DNA of 64,000 bases from Syntrophobacter sp963666995 (GCA_963666995.1 OY762941.1:4712001-4776000); one strand, 5' to 3'. Counted from the first letter of the stretch, positions 1 to 9,393 are shown. Notes: a model not told the origin generated them from the letters alone. Translations and numbers: made by a program.

Positions 1-534
1 GGCATAACGGTCAAACAGTTGGGAAATCTTCCTTTTGCCATTATCAAAGAACTGGTCGACGATATGGCGGTAGTCGACGAAGATTCAATCGCCGGCTCGA
101 TTGTTATGCTTCTCGATCGCAAAAAACTGCTTGCCGAAGGCGCCGGCGCCGTGCCGCTCGCAGCGCTGATCGGCAAGTCCCTGAGTTTTCCCGAGGGAAG
201 CAAAATCGTGCTCGTAATCAGCGGAGGCAACGTGGACAGTCCGCTCGTCGACCGGATCATCCGAAAGGGCCTCTTCCAGAATGGACGGATAATGCGATTA
301 TCCGTGCCCCTGGCGGATACCCCCGGATCTCTGGCCCGGCTTCTTGGCGTTATCGCGCGACATGGGGCCAATGTGCTGCATATCTATCACAACCGCAGCG
401 GACGAGACCTGCCCGTGTTCTTGAGCATCGTTGAACTTGAACTTGAAACTCGAAACAGGGAACATATAGAGGAAATCGCATACGAATTGCGATCGGGAGG
501 CTACGAAATTCAGCAGGTCCATGATGGGGGATAA
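1..534 (+). CDS. ilvA: Threonine ammonia-lyase (dehydratase), C-terminal part with ACT domain
   Basis: The frame is open from base 1 and the 5' end lies outside the window, so only about 177 C-terminal residues are seen. The first part has the end of a PLP-dependent fold-type II lyase, with LLAEGAGAVPLAAL and the glycine-rich VISGGNVD stretch that closes the catalytic domain of threonine/serine dehydratases. The last ~75 residues (from about MRLSVPLADTPGSLARLLG) form an ACT domain, as in catabolic or single-ACT threonine dehydratases. The enzyme converts threonine to 2-oxobutyrate and ammonia, for isoleucine synthesis or threonine catabolism. The single short ACT domain favours the TdcB/short IlvA type over the E. 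coli IlvA with paired ACT domains. The assignment is firm; biosynthetic or catabolic use cannot be told from this fragment. Confidence 0.9.
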   Translation, partial: GITVKQLGNLPFAIIKELVDDMAVVDEDSIAGSIVMLLDRKKLLAEGAGAVPLAALIGKSLSFPEGSKIVLVISGGNVDSPLVDRIIRKGLFQNGRIMRLSVPLADTPGSLARLLGVIARHGANVLHIYHNRSGRDLPVFLSIVELELETRNREHIEEIAYELRSGGYEIQQVHDGG

Positions 535-703
535 TAAAGGAGTGAACCCATTTGAGACCGCGCTGAAATGACTCAGACATTGTGCGGCTGGTATTTGACG
601 GACGGTCTTTCCGAGATGCCGCGCCGGGAAGTTTTTGAGAGACTTTATGCTCTCACCGAGCGTGCCTGGTGTCTTGGAGCGCAAAGCAGAATGGAGGAAC
701 ATT

Positions 704-1213
704 GTGGAAGCCATGGAAGCAATCCTTGGACGGCGCAGCATTCGCAAGTATCGCGATCAGACCATACCCGGGGATTTGATAAAAGAGCTTATGGAGGCTG
801 CGATGAGTGCGCCTTCAGCCGGAAACGAACAACCCTGGCATTTCATCGTGATCGATGAACGCAACATCCTGAATCGCATTCCCGATTTTCATCCCTTTTC
901 ACAGATGCTGAAGGAGGCCCCCGTCGCCATACTCGTCTGTGCTGAGTTGAAACTGCAGAAATACAAAGGTTTCTGGGTGCAGGACTGCTCGGCAGCAACT
1001 CAGAATGTTCTGATTGCCGCCCACGCTAAAGGACTGGGAGCCGTGTGGCTTGGAATCTACCCTATGGAGGAAAGGATCGAGGGCATAAGGAAACTGCTGG
1101 CAATTCCGGAAGATGTGGTCCCCCTGTCGCTGATTTCCCTGGGCTACCCCGATGAGAAAAAGGATCCCGCCAACCGGTTCAACCCGGTAAGGGTCCACCA
1201 TAACCGATGGTGA
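704..1213 (+). CDS. Nitroreductase family FMN oxidoreductase
   Basis: The product is about 169 residues, a typical length for single-domain nitroreductases. It begins with the family signature ILGRRSIRKYRDQTI and continues with APSAGNEQPWHFIVI, which contributes to FMN binding. The C-terminal half has the GLGAVWLGIYP segment and a closing SLGYPDEKK motif. The family uses FMN and NAD(P)H to reduce nitroaromatics, quinones, flavins or unknown electrophiles in the cytosol; the substrate cannot be read here. I chose the GTG at 704 because GGAGGA lies 5 bases upstream. An ATG at 713 is the alternative. It stands alone between the dehydratase and a stress-protein gene. Confidence 0.85.
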   Translation: MEAMEAILGRRSIRKYRDQTIPGDLIKELMEAAMSAPSAGNEQPWHFIVIDERNILNRIPDFHPFSQMLKEAPVAILVCAELKLQKYKGFWVQDCSAATQNVLIAAHAKGLGAVWLGIYPMEERIEGIRKLLAIPEDVVPLSLISLGYPDEKKDPANRFNPVRVHHNRW

Positions 1214-1382
1214 GCGGGGCCTGACCACACGGTTTTGTCGTCCCGGGCAGCTTGCTTCTTTCTTCCACTGAGGCGCGCAGCACGAACCGGAAACGGAGAA
1301 ATTTCAGCACGTATGGGTTATCCTATCCGGACGCCCGGTCCGCACGTTGCGCGACAGTTCAATCCGATATGGAGGTATGAAG

Positions 1383-1802
1383 ATGTTTAAACACATCCTG
1401 GTTCCAACCGATTTGACCGAGAGAAGCCTGACTGCGCTGGATGTCGCGGTAAAAATGGCGATTCACGACTCCAGTCTCGTGACCCTGCTGCATGTGGTTG
1501 AGACCATTGAAGACGGGGGCTCGGAGGATTTCACAAACTTCTACGGCAAACTGGGCAAACGGGCCGCAAAGCTGATGGACAAAATCATTGGTGGATATCA
1601 GAATGAGCGGATCAGCATCACCCCGGAGATAACCTACGGAAAGAGAGTTAGAGAAATCGTACGGTACGCCAGAGACAAGCAGATAGATCTGATCATCTTG
1701 AGTTCTCACAAGGTCGATGCGATTGATTCCGTGCAGGGGTGGGGGACGATAAGCTACAAGGTTGGCATCCTCGCCCACTGCCCGGTCATGCTGGTGAAGT
1801 AG
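1383..1802 (+). CDS. Universal stress protein (UspA family)
   Basis: This is a 139-residue single-domain Usp. It opens with FKHILVPTDLTERSLTALDVA, the first strand and nucleotide-facing loop of the family, and ends with the conserved GILAHCPVMLVK strand. The ATP-binding glycine loop G-2x-G-9x-G(S/T) is not well kept in the ILSSHKVDAIDSVQGWGTIS region, so ATP binding is uncertain. The ATG at 1383 was chosen because GGAGG sits 7 bases upstream; an ATG at 1377 is too close to it. Such cytosolic proteins accumulate under starvation, redox or respiratory stress. The next gene is a damage-tolerance polymerase in the same direction, which may be meaningful or incidental. Confidence 0.88.
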   Translation: MFKHILVPTDLTERSLTALDVAVKMAIHDSSLVTLLHVVETIEDGGSEDFTNFYGKLGKRAAKLMDKIIGGYQNERISITPEITYGKRVREIVRYARDKQIDLIILSSHKVDAIDSVQGWGTISYKVGILAHCPVMLVK

Positions 1803-1876
1803 GTCGTGTTTCGAAGAGTCTGGTCCAAAGGTGTCGGAGAGCCCCGCCGTACATCCGCAAGAAAGCAAAACAGGCA

Positions 1877-3079
1877 TTGGAAAATACAGCGCTGACCCGC
1901 CGCATTCTGCACGTAGATATGGACGCGTTCTACGCTTCGGTAGAACAATGCGATCGCCCGGAGTTAAAGGGGAAGCCGGTCATCGTGGGCGGCTCGAGGC
2001 GAGGCGTGGTGTCGACGGCGTCGTATGAGGCGCGCAGATTTGGGGTGCACTCGGCCATGCCGATCTTCCAGGCAAAGCGCCTGTGCCCTCAAGCGGTATT
2101 TCTTCCGGTGAGGATGGCTCGATACAAGGAGGTTTCCAGGATTGTCATGGAGACGCTCCGCGAAATCTCCCCTGTGGTGGAGCCGGTTTCCATCGATGAA
2201 GCCTATGTGGACATTTCCGGCACCGAACTTCTGCACGGGAATGCCGAGCTGGTCGGACTTGGGGTGAAGCGGCGAATACTCGATTTGACGCAGCTCACCT
2301 GTTCGGTGGGGATCGCTCCCAACAAGTTCCTCGCAAAAATCGCTTCTGAAAAAATGAAACCCGACGGCCTGACCATCGTACTCGAAAGTGAGGTGAAGTC
2401 GTTTCTGGGGTCGCTGCCGGTCGGCAAAATCCCCGGCATCGGCAAGAAGACATCCGAGGTCTTAAGGAACCTTGGAGTGCGTACGATCGCGGATGTGGCC
2501 GGACTTCCCGCGTCTTTCTGGATCGGACGCCTTGGGAAGACAGGGGCGAAAATCTATGAGAGGTCGCAGGGGATTGATACTTCGCCTGTGGTTCCCGACA
2601 GCGAACCGAAATCATCCAGCGCCGAGGACACCTTTCCCGAGGACACCGACAGAGTGCCGGAACTCGAAAAATGGCTGTGGACGCAATCTGAAAGCGTCGG
2701 CCGGGACCTTCGCAGAACGGGATGCAGAGGGCGGACGATCACCATAAAAATCAAGTTCTCGGATTTTAAGATTGTAACGAGGAGTAAGACCCTGGCTGAG
2801 CCGACGGACTGCACACAGCTCATCTTCAATACGGCGGTCGGGTTGTTGCAGCAGGTAAGACTTCCACGCAAGGTGCGGCTCATAGGGGTCGGGGTTTCAA
2901 ACTTCGGCGGCCTCTCGCGGCAGACGGCTATTTTTTCCGATCCGGTGCTCGCTCGCCACCACTTCCTGGACAGGGCCGTGGATGTGATTCGAGACAAGTA
3001 CGGTGCGAGGGCGGTCCAGAGAGGCCGCACGTTCGATCGCGAGGCATCTTCCGAAGGAGAGGATGATCCCAACAAATAG
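1877..3079 (+). CDS. dinB: DNA polymerase IV (Y family, DinB)
   Basis: The product is about 400 residues, with all Y-family landmarks: HVDMDAFYASVEQ near the N-terminus (first catalytic Asp), SIDEAYVDIS (catalytic Asp-Glu), CSVGIAPNKFLAKIASEKMKPDG, the thumb helix-hairpin-helix KIPGIGKKTSEVLRNLG, and a little-finger domain ending in LIGVGVSNF. It carries out error-prone translesion synthesis, classically under SOS control. No ATG or GTG lies near the conserved start. The TTG at 1877, giving LENTALTRRILHVDMD, is the most plausible start, but its ribosome site is weak. The C-terminal tail has no clear beta-clamp motif. No LexA box was recognised upstream. Confidence 0.92.
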   Translation: MENTALTRRILHVDMDAFYASVEQCDRPELKGKPVIVGGSRRGVVSTASYEARRFGVHSAMPIFQAKRLCPQAVFLPVRMARYKEVSRIVMETLREISPVVEPVSIDEAYVDISGTELLHGNAELVGLGVKRRILDLTQLTCSVGIAPNKFLAKIASEKMKPDGLTIVLESEVKSFLGSLPVGKIPGIGKKTSEVLRNLGVRTIADVAGLPASFWIGRLGKTGAKIYERSQGIDTSPVVPDSEPKSSSAEDTFPEDTDRVPELEKWLWTQSESVGRDLRRTGCRGRTITIKIKFSDFKIVTRSKTLAEPTDCTQLIFNTAVGLLQQVRLPRKVRLIGVGVSNFGGLSRQTAIFSDPVLARHHFLDRAVDVIRDKYGARAVQRGRTFDREASSEGEDDPNK

Positions 3080-3400
3080 GGGTCAGACCTACACAATTGA
3101 CAGACCCCTCTTCCAACAAGGGGAGGGGTTGGGGAGCGGGTTGTCAAATCTTTGAATTCTTAAGGATTCCAACATATTCACCCTCCACCCGTCCTCCCCC
3201 GTCAAAGGGGAAGGAGTCGAAGGGGAAATTCCCCTCTTTTGACAGGGAGGCGAAAGGATAGGGGGATGGCGGTTTGAGGCTCGATCGATCCCACGTGTCG
3301 ATCGGGGGCAACGTTTTTTCGTATGAGAAGGAGTGGGCCCGGTCAAGTGTCATCATCTTGTTAAGGATGTCCGTTATTTCCAATCAAAAGGGGGGTACAT
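3080..3400. repeat. Intergenic stretch with inverted repeats
   Basis: This 320-base gap between dinB and the aminopeptidase has no convincing gene. A hairpin at 3104-3129 pairs ACCCCTC with GAGGGGT just after dinB; no T-run follows, so it is at best a weak terminator. A second, larger imperfect inverted repeat spans about 3193-3250: CCTCCCCCGTCAAAGGGGAA on the left faces a near reverse complement ending GACAGGGAGG on the right. Its style, C/G-run arms around GTCAAA, resembles dispersed intergenic repeats of related genomes. No second copy was noticed in this window. Confidence 0.5.
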
Positions 3401-6082
3401 TTGTCTGATAGAATATTCAAATACAGGCGCGAGGATTTTGGTGAGCTTCCGGCGCATCTCGATCATCTGACCATTTACCTGAACTTTCTCGAAGGAATGG
3501 TCGAGGCGAGCAATCGCATGGAAATGACGGCCGGGATCGATTGCGGCCAGGTTGAACTGGATGCCTCAAGCCTTGAGATCATCAGCGTCGAGTGGTGCGA
3601 AGCGAGCGATTCAGCGGGGAAGCCCCTCGATTACGAATACAGGCCCGATTTCAACAAGCTCATCGTGAAACTCCCGCGCCAGGTCAAGTGCGGGGAAAAA
3701 TTCACGGTAAGGACGGTTACCCGGTGCTATCCGTCGGAACACATTCTGGAAGGGATTTACAAGGACAGCACTCCCGAGGGCGCCCCACAGCAATATATGT
3801 CCCAGTGTCAGCAGTGGGGTTTCCAGCGGATCATGCCCATCTTCGACGACTGCCGCGCCAAATGCACCATGAAGACAACCATCGAGGCCGACGTCCGCTA
3901 TACCCATCTCATCAGCAACGGGAATATCGATCCTCACACCAATCCTCAAGGGCGGCCGGTCGTCAAGCCAGGGGATCCCGGGAGACAGACCATAACCTTT
4001 CTCAATCCCATACCCATGGCTCCCTATCTTTTCATCGTCTGCGCGGGGACATGGGACGCTCTGATCGATACGGTCACCTATGACTCGGGGCGTTCGGTCC
4101 AGCTCGAGTATCTTGTGCCCCCCGGGGCGGCGGAAGGCGCGAGAATCCCGATGCAGATTCTAAAGGATGCGATCCTCTGGATCAGGAAGACCCAGGGATA
4201 CGAGTACACCGGTGATACGTATCGTACGATCTGCATGAACAAGTCGAACTTCGGCGGGATGGAGAATGTCGGCAATACGACTATCGTGACCGACGCAGCG
4301 CTTGTCAACGAGCACACGATGGATTTGTCGCTGCTCTACGCCCACGCGGTGATCGTGCACGAGTTCGAGCACAATCAGTGCGGCAGCGAGACCACGATGG
4401 ACACTCCTTTCGATGTCTGGCTGAACGAAGCATTCACGGTGGACGTGGAAAGGCAGTTTATGTCCGACCGGTTTGATCCCTCCTTTATGCGGCTGCAGCA
4501 GGTGGAGAGCATCAGGAACCCGTTGCTGGGGCCTCTCGCCATTGAAGACGGCGGCCATGCCGGAAGAATCGTGCGGGAGGGTTTCAATGACCCGGACGAA
4601 CTCATCGACGGTGTGACCTACGTTAAGGCGGCGGAAGTCATCCGGATGCTCAGGCTTGTGGTCGGGCCCGATAATTTTCGAAACGGCAAGGACCTCTACT
4701 TTTCCCGTTATCGACACGGCAATGCCGATACGGACCAGTTTTTCGCATGCTTCGAGGAAGTGGCGGGGCGGTCGCTCGAACCTTTCAAACGAAAATGGCT
4801 TTACACCATCGGGTATCCGAAAGTGACCGCAAGAACGGAGTACGATCCCGCAGCCGGCCGGTATCGCATACGGTTCAGACAGGAAACGGCACCAGGGGCG
4901 GAGCCTTTTCATTTTCCCCTTCAATTGGCGCTGGTCGATCGATCCGGTCAGGATATCGACGGCACACGCAAGACCATCGAGTTGAAGGAGGTGGAATCCG
5001 AGTTCGTCTTCGACGGAATTGTGAAGGCCCCCGCTTTCGTGTCCATGAATCGGGGCTATTCCTTCTACGGGACGCTTAAACACGAAAATGCAAGCCCGGA
5101 AAATCTGGCCCTGCAAACCCGGCTTGATCCCAACCTGTATAACCGAGTGGATGCGATGCGCCGGCTTACGGACCGGCAGAGGGTCCGGATTCTGATTGAT
5201 CCGGCCAGTCATCTGTCCGCGGAATGGCTCTCCCTGTACGGAGAACTTGCTGCCGACGACAATTCTCCATCGGCCATAAAGGCTTTCCTGCTGCGGATCG
5301 ACGAGCAGCCGATGGACCGGACGTACAGCGTCTGGTATCCGGAACTTGTGGCTGCAAGGGAAAAGATGATGCTCGAGGTCGGCAGGCTCTACAGAGATAA
5401 ATTGCTGGAGCGCTTTGTAAAGCTCGACACCTATTCACCGGACAAAAGGAAGACCCCCAAAGACGGCATCGAAGACCGCCTGCTGAAGCTCGTCCTGCTG
5501 GACCTCATCGTGATCGACGATTCGCCGGAGAGCCATCAGGTTATCCTGAATCATTTTCGCAATTCGACCACCGCAAACGACAGGGTGTCCGCACTCATGG
5601 CACTGAACCGCAGTTCCTGCGCGCGCAGGCGGGAAATCCTGGACGAAGCGTACGGCTCGTGGCACATGCACCTCAGCGGCTACGCAAATTACCTGCGGAT
5701 CATCTCTTCCGGAACCGGGGCGGATGTTTTCGAGAGGATCGAATTCGAACGCAGACGCCCGACGTTTCAGATAACGCAGCCGACGTGGTCCAGGGCGCTT
5801 CTTCTCCCCATGGCGGCCAACAACAAGATGATTTGGACGGACCCCGGTATCCGGTGGCTGACGGATACGATCATCGGGCTTGCGCCGATCAATGCCACCA
5901 CCACGAGCCGGCTGCTGAACACCTTTCAGCACGTGCACAAACTCAAACCCGAACTGCGGGCAAAGGTTGTTCCCGCGCTGAAACGGATTGTGGAGGAAGT
6001 TCCCGCGAAGGTCAGCCCGACCATTCACGGGCAGGCTGAAACATATCTGCTCAGTGTCGAAGGCGGTGGATCGGGGTCCTGA
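3401..6082 (+). CDS. M1 family aminopeptidase (PepN-like)
   Basis: This 893-residue zinc metallopeptidase starts at a TTG with an AAAAGGGGGG ribosome site just upstream. The exopeptidase motif appears as GGMENVGN (family GAMEN). The zinc site is HEFEH at residues 320-324 with the third ligand Glu343 in WLNEAF, giving the exact HEXXH-18x-E spacing. Downstream, TYVKAAEVIRMLRLVVG matches the PepN pattern of a catalytic Tyr followed by a helical segment, then a beta-sandwich and a long alpha-helical C-terminal domain. It has no signal peptide, so it is probably cytosolic and removes N-terminal residues from peptides. It is monocistronic by spacing. The first Gly of GAMEN is kept and Ala is replaced by Gly, which occurs in the family. 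Confidence 0.9.
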   Translation: MSDRIFKYRREDFGELPAHLDHLTIYLNFLEGMVEASNRMEMTAGIDCGQVELDASSLEIISVEWCEASDSAGKPLDYEYRPDFNKLIVKLPRQVKCGEKFTVRTVTRCYPSEHILEGIYKDSTPEGAPQQYMSQCQQWGFQRIMPIFDDCRAKCTMKTTIEADVRYTHLISNGNIDPHTNPQGRPVVKPGDPGRQTITFLNPIPMAPYLFIVCAGTWDALIDTVTYDSGRSVQLEYLVPPGAAEGARIPMQILKDAILWIRKTQGYEYTGDTYRTICMNKSNFGGMENVGNTTIVTDAALVNEHTMDLSLLYAHAVIVHEFEHNQCGSETTMDTPFDVWLNEAFTVDVERQFMSDRFDPSFMRLQQVESIRNPLLGPLAIEDGGHAGRIVREGFNDPDELIDGVTYVKAAEVIRMLRLVVGPDNFRNGKDLYFSRYRHGNADTDQFFACFEEVAGRSLEPFKRKWLYTIGYPKVTARTEYDPAAGRYRIRFRQETAPGAEPFHFPLQLALVDRSGQDIDGTRKTIELKEVESEFVFDGIVKAPAFVSMNRGYSFYGTLKHENASPENLALQTRLDPNLYNRVDAMRRLTDRQRVRILIDPASHLSAEWLSLYGELAADDNSPSAIKAFLLRIDEQPMDRTYSVWYPELVAAREKMMLEVGRLYRDKLLERFVKLDTYSPDKRKTPKDGIEDRLLKLVLLDLIVIDDSPESHQVILNHFRNSTTANDRVSALMALNRSSCARRREILDEAYGSWHMHLSGYANYLRIISSGTGADVFERIEFERRRPTFQITQPTWSRALLLPMAANNKMIWTDPGIRWLTDTIIGLAPINATTTSRLLNTFQHVHKLKPELRAKVVPALKRIVEEVPAKVSPTIHGQAETYLLSVEGGGSGS

Positions 6083-6097
6083 GGAGAGAGTGGAAGG

Positions 6098-6328
6098 TCA
6101 GTCTTCTGCGGGCTTGCGGGCAACGGTTTTTGAAAAGATCTTCGCGCCGTCGCTGAGGGAACCTTCCAGTCCGAGCGGAAAGCCGTTTTCATCCACGATG
6201 AAGATCAGTCCCGCCTTCGCCGCTTCATACGAGGAACGGCCGTAGGATATCAGCGCGTGCCTGACCTCCATGCCCCGATAGAGTTCGACCGGTTCATTAT
6301 TTACGTAGACGGTAATACGCTCATTCAT
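6098..6328 (-). CDS. Small beta-grasp-like protein of unknown function
   Basis: The product is 76 residues. Its ATG overlaps the TGA of the upstream 5'-nucleotidase gene (ATGA), so the two are likely translated in a coupled way. The sequence has a short N-terminal hairpin (RITVYVNNEPVELYRGM), a helix with HALISYGRSSYEAAKAG, a strand LIFIVDENG, and an end with LSDGAKIFSKTV. This order and the closing DGA-K-I-turn recall MoaD/ThiS/2Fe-2S ferredoxin beta-grasp folds. There is no C-terminal Gly-Gly and no cysteine, so it is neither a sulfur carrier nor an iron-sulfur protein. The fold is inferred by eye. The link to the nucleotidase rests only on the overlap. Confidence 0.7.
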   Translation of the reverse strand: MNERITVYVNNEPVELYRGMEVRHALISYGRSSYEAAKAGLIFIVDENGFPLGLEGSLSDGAKIFSKTVARKPAED

Positions 6329-7845
6329 TTCGAGGAGAAGGTAATCCTGTTTTGAAGGGACGGGTTTACGGGCGAATGCCTGTGCAAATAAGCCACAAAG
6401 GCGTCGCGCAACAGGTCGCCGACGACTACGTGCCGGCCTTGCTTGAAAGTGTCGAACTGATCGCCTCCGGCGGCCAGAAAATCGTTTGTCACAACCCGGT
6501 AGACCTTGTTGTAGTCAAGAGGCCTGTTGCCGATGTTTACCCGGACGACCCTTGAACCGGCCCGCCTGGAAAGATCGTACTCAACGTCAAGGCCCGATAC
6601 CTGAAGGACTTCCTTCTTCATGGCCGCACTCTGTTGGAGGATCTTCATGATCTGCGAACCCGTGAGGTCCATCACCGTCAGGGTATTGTCGAAGGGCAGC
6701 GTGGAGTAGACCTGATCGAGTCTGATGTCGCCCTTCGGAATATCGGCGCGTATTCCGCCCCCGTTGTGAAAAGCGATCTCCGCGCCACTCGATTCGATCA
6801 TTGCGTCGGTTATCGTATCGCCCAGGTTCGATTCCCTGTTCGGGGCCCTAGTGAGGTCCGTCAAGGTGGAGCCGACGACCGTCGCAAATTCCTTTTCTAT
6901 CATCCCGCTGTATTTCCGGACCATTGCGGCCACACCGCTGTCGGATGAGTCGCCGGGGCCGGCGGTCACCGTCTTCAACTCGTTGTCTTTGGAATAATCG
7001 GTGATGCGTTTTGTGGTCATGTCCAGTTTCAAGTTCAGCACACCCAGGTAGATGCCGTAAGAACCGGCCTGGACGATGACCGTATCTCCGACTCTCATGG
7101 AATTCAACATCGCGGTATGGCTGTGACCGCCCACGATCACATCGATTCCACGGACCTTTCGAGCGAGTGCCTTGTCCGCATCGAGGCCTTGATGAGACAG
7201 AACGACCACGAGGTCCGCTCTCTGCCTTCTGACCTCGCCTATAATCCTGGGCAGGACCGATGCAGGTTCAATGAACTTCAGGTTCCGGACATTCGACGGA
7301 TTGGTCGTGAACGGCGTTTCGACAGTGGTAATCCCGATGAGGGCGATCCGAACTTCCTTTCTCGTAACGAAAACATACGGTTTTGTTCCCCCGACGGGTT
7401 CGCCGTTCGCCTGTGTTATGTTTGCCGATATGAACGGGAAATGCGCGGCCGATATGAGGGTGTTCAGAGTGTCCATTCCCCAGTCGAACTCGTGATTGCC
7501 GATCGCCGAAGCGTCGAAGCCGACGGCATTCATGAACTCAATGACCGGCAGCCCTCTAGAAACATTCGAAATCGCGGTGCCTTGAAACATATCGCCGGAC
7601 GACACCAGGAGTGTGCCCTCCGGGTCCTTCGATCGTTCGGTCTTGATCGCCTCAGCCAGGTACGCGGCGCCTCCAACCGGGGTGGACGGGTTGACGGCCT
7701 TGTCGACAAATGGAAGAACATGCCCGTGGAAATCATTGACGTGCAGGATCTTGATCTCGATATCGGCAAAGGACCGCACGACCGTGAGTGGAGTGAGCAG
7801 CAGGAGGACAAGCATGCAGAGGAGGACTCTGGGAATTGTTTTCAC
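6325..7845 (-). CDS. 5'-nucleotidase / UDP-sugar hydrolase family, exported
   Basis: The product is about 506 residues starting at a GTG with GGAG upstream, followed by a signal peptide (PRVLLCMLVLLLLTPLTVVRSFA). The N-terminal metallophosphoesterase domain shows LHVNDFHGH, SSGDMFQGT, GNHEFDWG, LSHQG and VGGHSHT, which supply the two-metal site. The C-terminal 5'-nucleotidase domain has NLGDTITDAM, HNGGGIRADIPKGDI, a substrate-stacking FDNTL and NDFLAAGGDQF. UshA-type enzymes hydrolyse nucleotides and UDP-sugars in the periplasm. In-frame starts up to about 25 codons upstream would put charged residues before the signal peptide and seem less likely. It forms a two-gene unit with the small beta-grasp-like protein. 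Confidence 0.9.
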   Translation of the reverse strand: MKTIPRVLLCMLVLLLLTPLTVVRSFADIEIKILHVNDFHGHVLPFVDKAVNPSTPVGGAAYLAEAIKTERSKDPEGTLLVSSGDMFQGTAISNVSRGLPVIEFMNAVGFDASAIGNHEFDWGMDTLNTLISAAHFPFISANITQANGEPVGGTKPYVFVTRKEVRIALIGITTVETPFTTNPSNVRNLKFIEPASVLPRIIGEVRRQRADLVVVLSHQGLDADKALARKVRGIDVIVGGHSHTAMLNSMRVGDTVIVQAGSYGIYLGVLNLKLDMTTKRITDYSKDNELKTVTAGPGDSSDSGVAAMVRKYSGMIEKEFATVVGSTLTDLTRAPNRESNLGDTITDAMIESSGAEIAFHNGGGIRADIPKGDIRLDQVYSTLPFDNTLTVMDLTGSQIMKILQQSAAMKKEVLQVSGLDVEYDLSRRAGSRVVRVNIGNRPLDYNKVYRVVTNDFLAAGGDQFDTFKQGRHVVVGDLLRDAFVAYLHRHSPVNPSLQNRITFSSK

Positions 7846-8029
7846 GGCGGGCTCCGCTCTGTCTATTGGAGAGAAGGAAAATTTCGCGCTGGATGGATCC
7901 GGGATTATCCGAACACCCATCCCGCGCGATACGGTCGAAAGTGATCACGGAAGAGGAGAATGCCGGTTGCCGCCGGAACCAAAGAGCAGTCCCACGGGGT
8001 GACGGCTTTCATCCTCATGGATATCCCCA

Positions 8030-8554
8030 CTATTCGTTGGAACGAGCGTCATCCGATTTCTCGGTCTGTAAAACGGCCGGCGCCGACAACTGCTGAGCGT
8101 CGCTGGAATCAAAGAATTCAGCCGTAATCGAACCGGTCTGTATCTGTATCTTGCGGCCGGGTCCGTTCAGTGATGAACCGTTCAAGTAAAATTTCGTGGT
8201 CTTATTGGCCTGGACCGTGAAGACCCTGCGGATTGAATAATTCTGAACCAACTGGTAACCGGGCGTCACACCGAACACCCATGGGCCTCTTTTTGCAGAT
8301 ACTGTGTTAATAGTTAGGGATAAATCGGAAAGAGTAGAATCGAACAGGGCCATTCCGCTCACTGTCACGACGACCACTCCATCCGCGGGAGGCGTAATGG
8401 TCACGTACCCGCAATTTACCCAAAAATTGCCCCCGGATGTAACTTTACCGAAAATACCCTGCTTGTACACCAATTTCTCCGCGGCATTCGACGGAACCGC
8501 CACGGCCAGCAGCATGATCGCCAGTGCAGCTATCCCCAACTTTGCAAAGCGCAT
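8030..8554 (-). CDS. Exported protein of unknown function
   Basis: The 174-residue product begins with a clear Sec signal peptide (RFAKLGIAALAIMLLAVAVPSNA, cut before AEK) and a strong AAGGAGG ribosome site 6 bases from the ATG. The mature part is rich in beta-prone Val, Thr and Ile stretches such as GYVTITPPADGVVVVTVSGM and is probably an all-beta periplasmic or surface domain. It contains one cysteine (NCGYV) and no metal or haem motif. I recognise no family. It stands alone, read toward the nucleotidase gene. Confidence 0.75.
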   Translation of the reverse strand: MRFAKLGIAALAIMLLAVAVPSNAAEKLVYKQGIFGKVTSGGNFWVNCGYVTITPPADGVVVVTVSGMALFDSTLSDLSLTINTVSAKRGPWVFGVTPGYQLVQNYSIRRVFTVQANKTTKFYLNGSSLNGPGRKIQIQTGSITAEFFDSSDAQQLSAPAVLQTEKSDDARSNE

Positions 8555-9376
8555 TGCATTCCTCCTTAAAAGACATTCATTCGTATAACACTATGCACAG
8601 CCGATTTGTCGCCGGCTGCACGAACACGCTTATCGATTCCTGCAGGCTGTGGAGCCGATGGGGCTGCGGGACCCGGGTGGGAATAGTCAGGAAACCACCG
8701 CGTGATTCGGGCAAAAATCGAGGTCTCCCGCAACGCATCACTACTCGTTCAATGTTAAGGGCTCAATTCAGCTCTTTCCACCAAAGACGGGAACAAAGAG
8801 ATCAAAGTCTACACTATTATTCTCTCATACATGAAACCTTGTATCGCCCTGCATAATTATCGATCAGTTGAACGCATAAACCGCGAATTTTCCGTAATTC
8901 CCGGAGCCCAGGCATGACAGACGCCTTTTGTGCTGAACGGATGGGCCGCTGTCTTTTCTTCTTGGCCGCGAGTGGCGGGCAGGTCTCCTCCGGCCCTTGT
9001 GTCTTTCGCCCCGGGTATCCCCTTGTCGGACTCTCTCGGCTTCGCTATAAATAATGAATCTGCAGACGGGGGGTGATTGGAGTTGGAGGGGTCTCGATTC
9101 AAAGGGTCTCCAGGTCATCCACCCGCTTCGCTATGAATCCACACATATTACCTGCAAGGAAAGATCCTTGCGAAGCGCAAGGATGTAGAGCCGGACGATG
9201 GGCGTTGTTTTCCGGCCTTCGAGCCGAAAGAAATCGAAGGGCCGCTATCCTGTATATGGGCTGATTTGCAGAAATGCCAATCGCTCTCCGGACTCTACCG
9301 AATGACCGCCAAGACAGTCCGATGGAACCCGCGGTTATTCATCGGGTTTTGCGATTTGCGGGCAGATTTGCCACTC
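8555..9376. other. Gene-poor intergenic stretch
   Basis: About 820 bases without a convincing gene. Two overlapping reading frames on the minus strand around 8857-9118 lack ribosome sites and have arginine-rich, low-quality translations. A perfect 9-bp hairpin at 9164-9184 (ATCCTTGCG, loop AAG, CGCAAGGAT) has no T-run. An inverted repeat AACCCG/CGGGTT at 9326-9348 lies shortly upstream of the sigma-54-type promoter and is a possible activator site. Confidence 0.5.
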
Positions 9377-9393
9377 TTGGCATTTGACTTGCT
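9377..9393 (+). promoter_or_regulatory. Sigma-54 (RpoN) type promoter
   Basis: The sequence TTGGCATTTGACTTGCT has GG and GC separated by exactly 10 bases. It matches the consensus TGGCAC-5x-TTGCW with one change in the -24 element (TGGCAT). Transcription would start near 9404 and run rightward into two very short ORFs and then the 3' end of an opposing gene. No larger gene lies downstream, so the product is either a small RNA or small peptides. This is a motif match only. Confidence 0.5.

Noticed and set aside
6822..6850. A T-loop-like phrase GGTTCGATTCC, a possible tRNA.
   Set aside because: It lies in the conserved C-terminal coding region of the 5'-nucleotidase gene and no matching acceptor or anticodon arm is found nearby.
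8857..9118. Two overlapping minus-strand frames of 81 and 84 residues.
   Set aside because: No ribosome site, Arg/Ser-rich chance-like translations and overlap with each other in different frames.
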